A program made the position numbers and the translations under genes. Source: Gammaproteobacteria bacterium (GTDB taxonomy: Bacteria; Pseudomonadota; Gammaproteobacteria; HK1). From it: a stretch of DNA of 6,674 bases. Below are positions 5,556 to 6,674 of this stretch, piece by piece. Position 1 is the first letter of the stretch, and every line of letters begins with the position of its first letter. The stretch is from NCBI GenBank assembly GCA_022822245.1, contig JAJECB010000236.1, forward strand, positions 1-6,674. Direction: 5' to 3'. The notes beneath the pieces were generated by a model, which did no database searches, was not told the DNA's origin, and saw only the letters and a list, made by a program, of their open reading frames with translations.

Positions 5556-6674
5556 ATGGCGAAGCCGCGACAGACGCTCGAAGACTGGCGCGCGCTCGTG
5601 GCGCGCGAGACCCGCGGCGGCTCCGAGGACGACCTCGCCGCCGAGACCCCGGAGGGGATCCGGGTCAAGGCCCTCTACACCGAGGCGGACCTCGACGACC
5701 TCGCCCACCTCGGGACCCTTCCGGGTCTCCCGCCCTTCGTTCGCGGCCCCCGGGCGACGATGTACACGGGCCGCCCCTGGACGGTGCGCCAGTACGCCGG
5801 CTACTCCACCGCGGAGGAATCGAACGCCTTCTACCGCCGCAACCTCGAGGCGGGGCAGATGGGGCTCTCGGTCGCCTTCGACCTCGCGACCCACCGGGGC
5901 TACGACTCCGACCACGAGCGCGTCGAGGGGGACGTCGGCAAGGCCGGAGTCGCGATCGACTCCGTCGAGGACATGAAGATCCTCTTCGACGGGATCCCCC
6001 TCGATCGGATGTCCGTGTCCATGACCATGAACGGCGCGGTGCTCCCCGTGTTCGCGATGTACGTCGTCGCCGCCGAGGAGCAGGGGGTGGCTTCCGCCGA
6101 CCTCTCCGGGACCATGCAGAACGACATCCTCAAGGAGTTCATGGTCCGCAACACCTACATCTACCCCCCGGCGCCCTCGATGCGGATCGTCTCCGACATC
6201 ATCGGCTACACCTCTGAGCACATGCCGCGCTTCAACCCAATCTCGATCTCGGGCTACCACATGCTCGAGGCGGGTGCGACGTGCGTGCAGGAGCTCGCGT
6301 TCACTCTCGCGGACGGGGTCGAGTACGTCCGCGCGGCCCTCGCGAGCGGGCTCGACGTCGACCGCTTCGCGCCCCGGCTCTCGTTCTTCTTCGGGATCGG
6401 GATGGACTTCTTCATGGAGGTCGCGAAGCTCCGGGCCGCGCGCTGGCTCTGGGCGACCCTCATGGAGGAGAAGTTCGCGCCGACCGACCCGCGCTCGCTC
6501 ATGCTCCGCACCCACTGCCAGACTTCGGGGGCGAGCCTGACGAGCCTCGATCCGTACAACAACGTCGTGCGCACCACCATCGAGGCCCTCGCCGCGGTCC
6601 TCGGCGGCACCCAGTCCCTGCACACGAACGCCTTCGACGAGGCCCTCGCCCTCCCCAGCGAGTTCTCGGCCCGC
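5556..6674 (+). CDS. mutB: Methylmalonyl-CoA mutase large subunit (N-terminal part, 3' end outside window)
   Basis: 373 codons are visible and the frame is open to the window edge; the family is usually around 700 residues. The enzyme interconverts (R)-methylmalonyl-CoA and succinyl-CoA by a B12 radical mechanism, in propionate metabolism. The visible part is the substrate-binding TIM-barrel half: [23 protein letters not shown] (69-90), [11 protein letters not shown] (154-164), [11 protein letters not shown] (185-195), [10 protein letters not shown] (232-241) and T-H-C-Q-T-S-G. Y80, R198 and H235 line up, with conserved spacing, with the catalytic Tyr89, Arg207 and His244 of the Propionibacterium enzyme. 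The cobalamin-binding domain with its D-x-H-x-x-G motif would lie downstream. No frameshift or odd residue is seen. Ethylmalonyl-type or isobutyryl-CoA mutases are less likely given the fit, but the window cannot exclude a close paralogue. Confidence 0.95.
   Translation, partial: MAKPRQTLEDWRALVARETRGGSEDDLAAETPEGIRVKALYTEADLDDLAHLGTLPGLPPFVRGPRATMYTGRPWTVRQYAGYSTAEESNAFYRRNLEAGQMGLSVAFDLATHRGYDSDHERVEGDVGKAGVAIDSVEDMKILFDGIPLDRMSVSMTMNGAVLPVFAMYVVAAEEQGVASADLSGTMQNDILKEFMVRNTYIYPPAPSMRIVSDIIGYTSEHMPRFNPISISGYHMLEAGATCVQELAFTLADGVEYVRAALASGLDVDRFAPRLSFFFGIGMDFFMEVAKLRAARWLWATLMEEKFAPTDPRSLMLRTHCQTSGASLTSLDPYNNVVRTTIEALAAVLGGTQSLHTNAFDEALALPSEFSAR

Noticed and set aside
5294..5668. N-terminal extension of ppiB to a start at 5668
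   Set aside because: The extra 125 residues are low-complexity Arg/Ser/Ala sequence, overlap the mutase start, and the ATG at 5293 has a good ribosome binding site and gives the usual family length.
4304..6217. A 637-codon plus-strand open frame across the HEPN gene, ppiB and the mutase gene
   Set aside because: It crosses three well-supported genes in other frames and becomes Arg/Gly/Pro-rich where it overlaps the mutase gene.
5058..6623. A 521-codon minus-strand open frame opposite the mutase gene
   Set aside because: The plus-strand mutase sequence is unmistakable; the antisense product is a charged shadow with no domain.

Overview
The window is GC-rich bacterial chromosome with two parts. 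Positions 4796-6674 hold ordinary housekeeping genes. Positions 155-4588 hold an accessory-looking cluster of unusual domain fusions, all on the minus strand. The lineage cannot be fixed from the sequence. High GC, strong Shine-Dalgarno sites, a B12-type methylmalonyl-CoA mutase and a short cytoplasmic cyclophilin fit many GC-rich groups (Pseudomonadota, Myxococcota and relatives, Gemmatimonadota). There are no rRNA, tRNA, CRISPR or transposase genes.

Right part: ppiB (cyclophilin-type peptidyl-prolyl isomerase, minus strand, 5293 to 4796) and the first 373 codons of the methylmalonyl-CoA mutase large subunit (plus strand, from 5556, running off the window) are divergently transcribed from a 262-bp spacer. 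These look intact and ordinary.

Left part, read along the minus strand from 4588 to 155. (1) A Swt1-like HEPN protein with an RNEIAH (Rx4H) motif, a DUF7662-like domain and a small C-terminal domain whose last residues are in another frame. (2) A YaaA/DUF6884-like coding region, broken by at least one frameshift, and possibly originally fused to gene 1. (3) A 571-aa protein joining a DEDD exonuclease-like domain, an exodeoxyribonuclease X C-terminal-like domain, a long helical region, an HPD-containing J domain and a terminal coiled coil. It overlaps the end of gene 2 by four bases (GTGA). (4) A Sel1-repeat protein whose array stops in mid-repeat. Close spacing and common orientation suggest one operon. 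It would be fed from the 207-bp gap 4589-4795, which carries a perfect 9-bp dyad and a GC hairpin just upstream of the ribosome binding site.

The combination of an HEPN domain (often RNases or toxin-like), a nuclease-like J-domain protein (a DnaK recruiter) and a Sel1 scaffold resembles defence or stress modules. I do not recognise it as a named system, so the role is inference. The cluster also shows signs of decay: two frame changes, two altered catalytic positions in the exonuclease domain, and the broken Sel1 array. It may be a degenerating copy, or the frameshifts may be sequencing errors.
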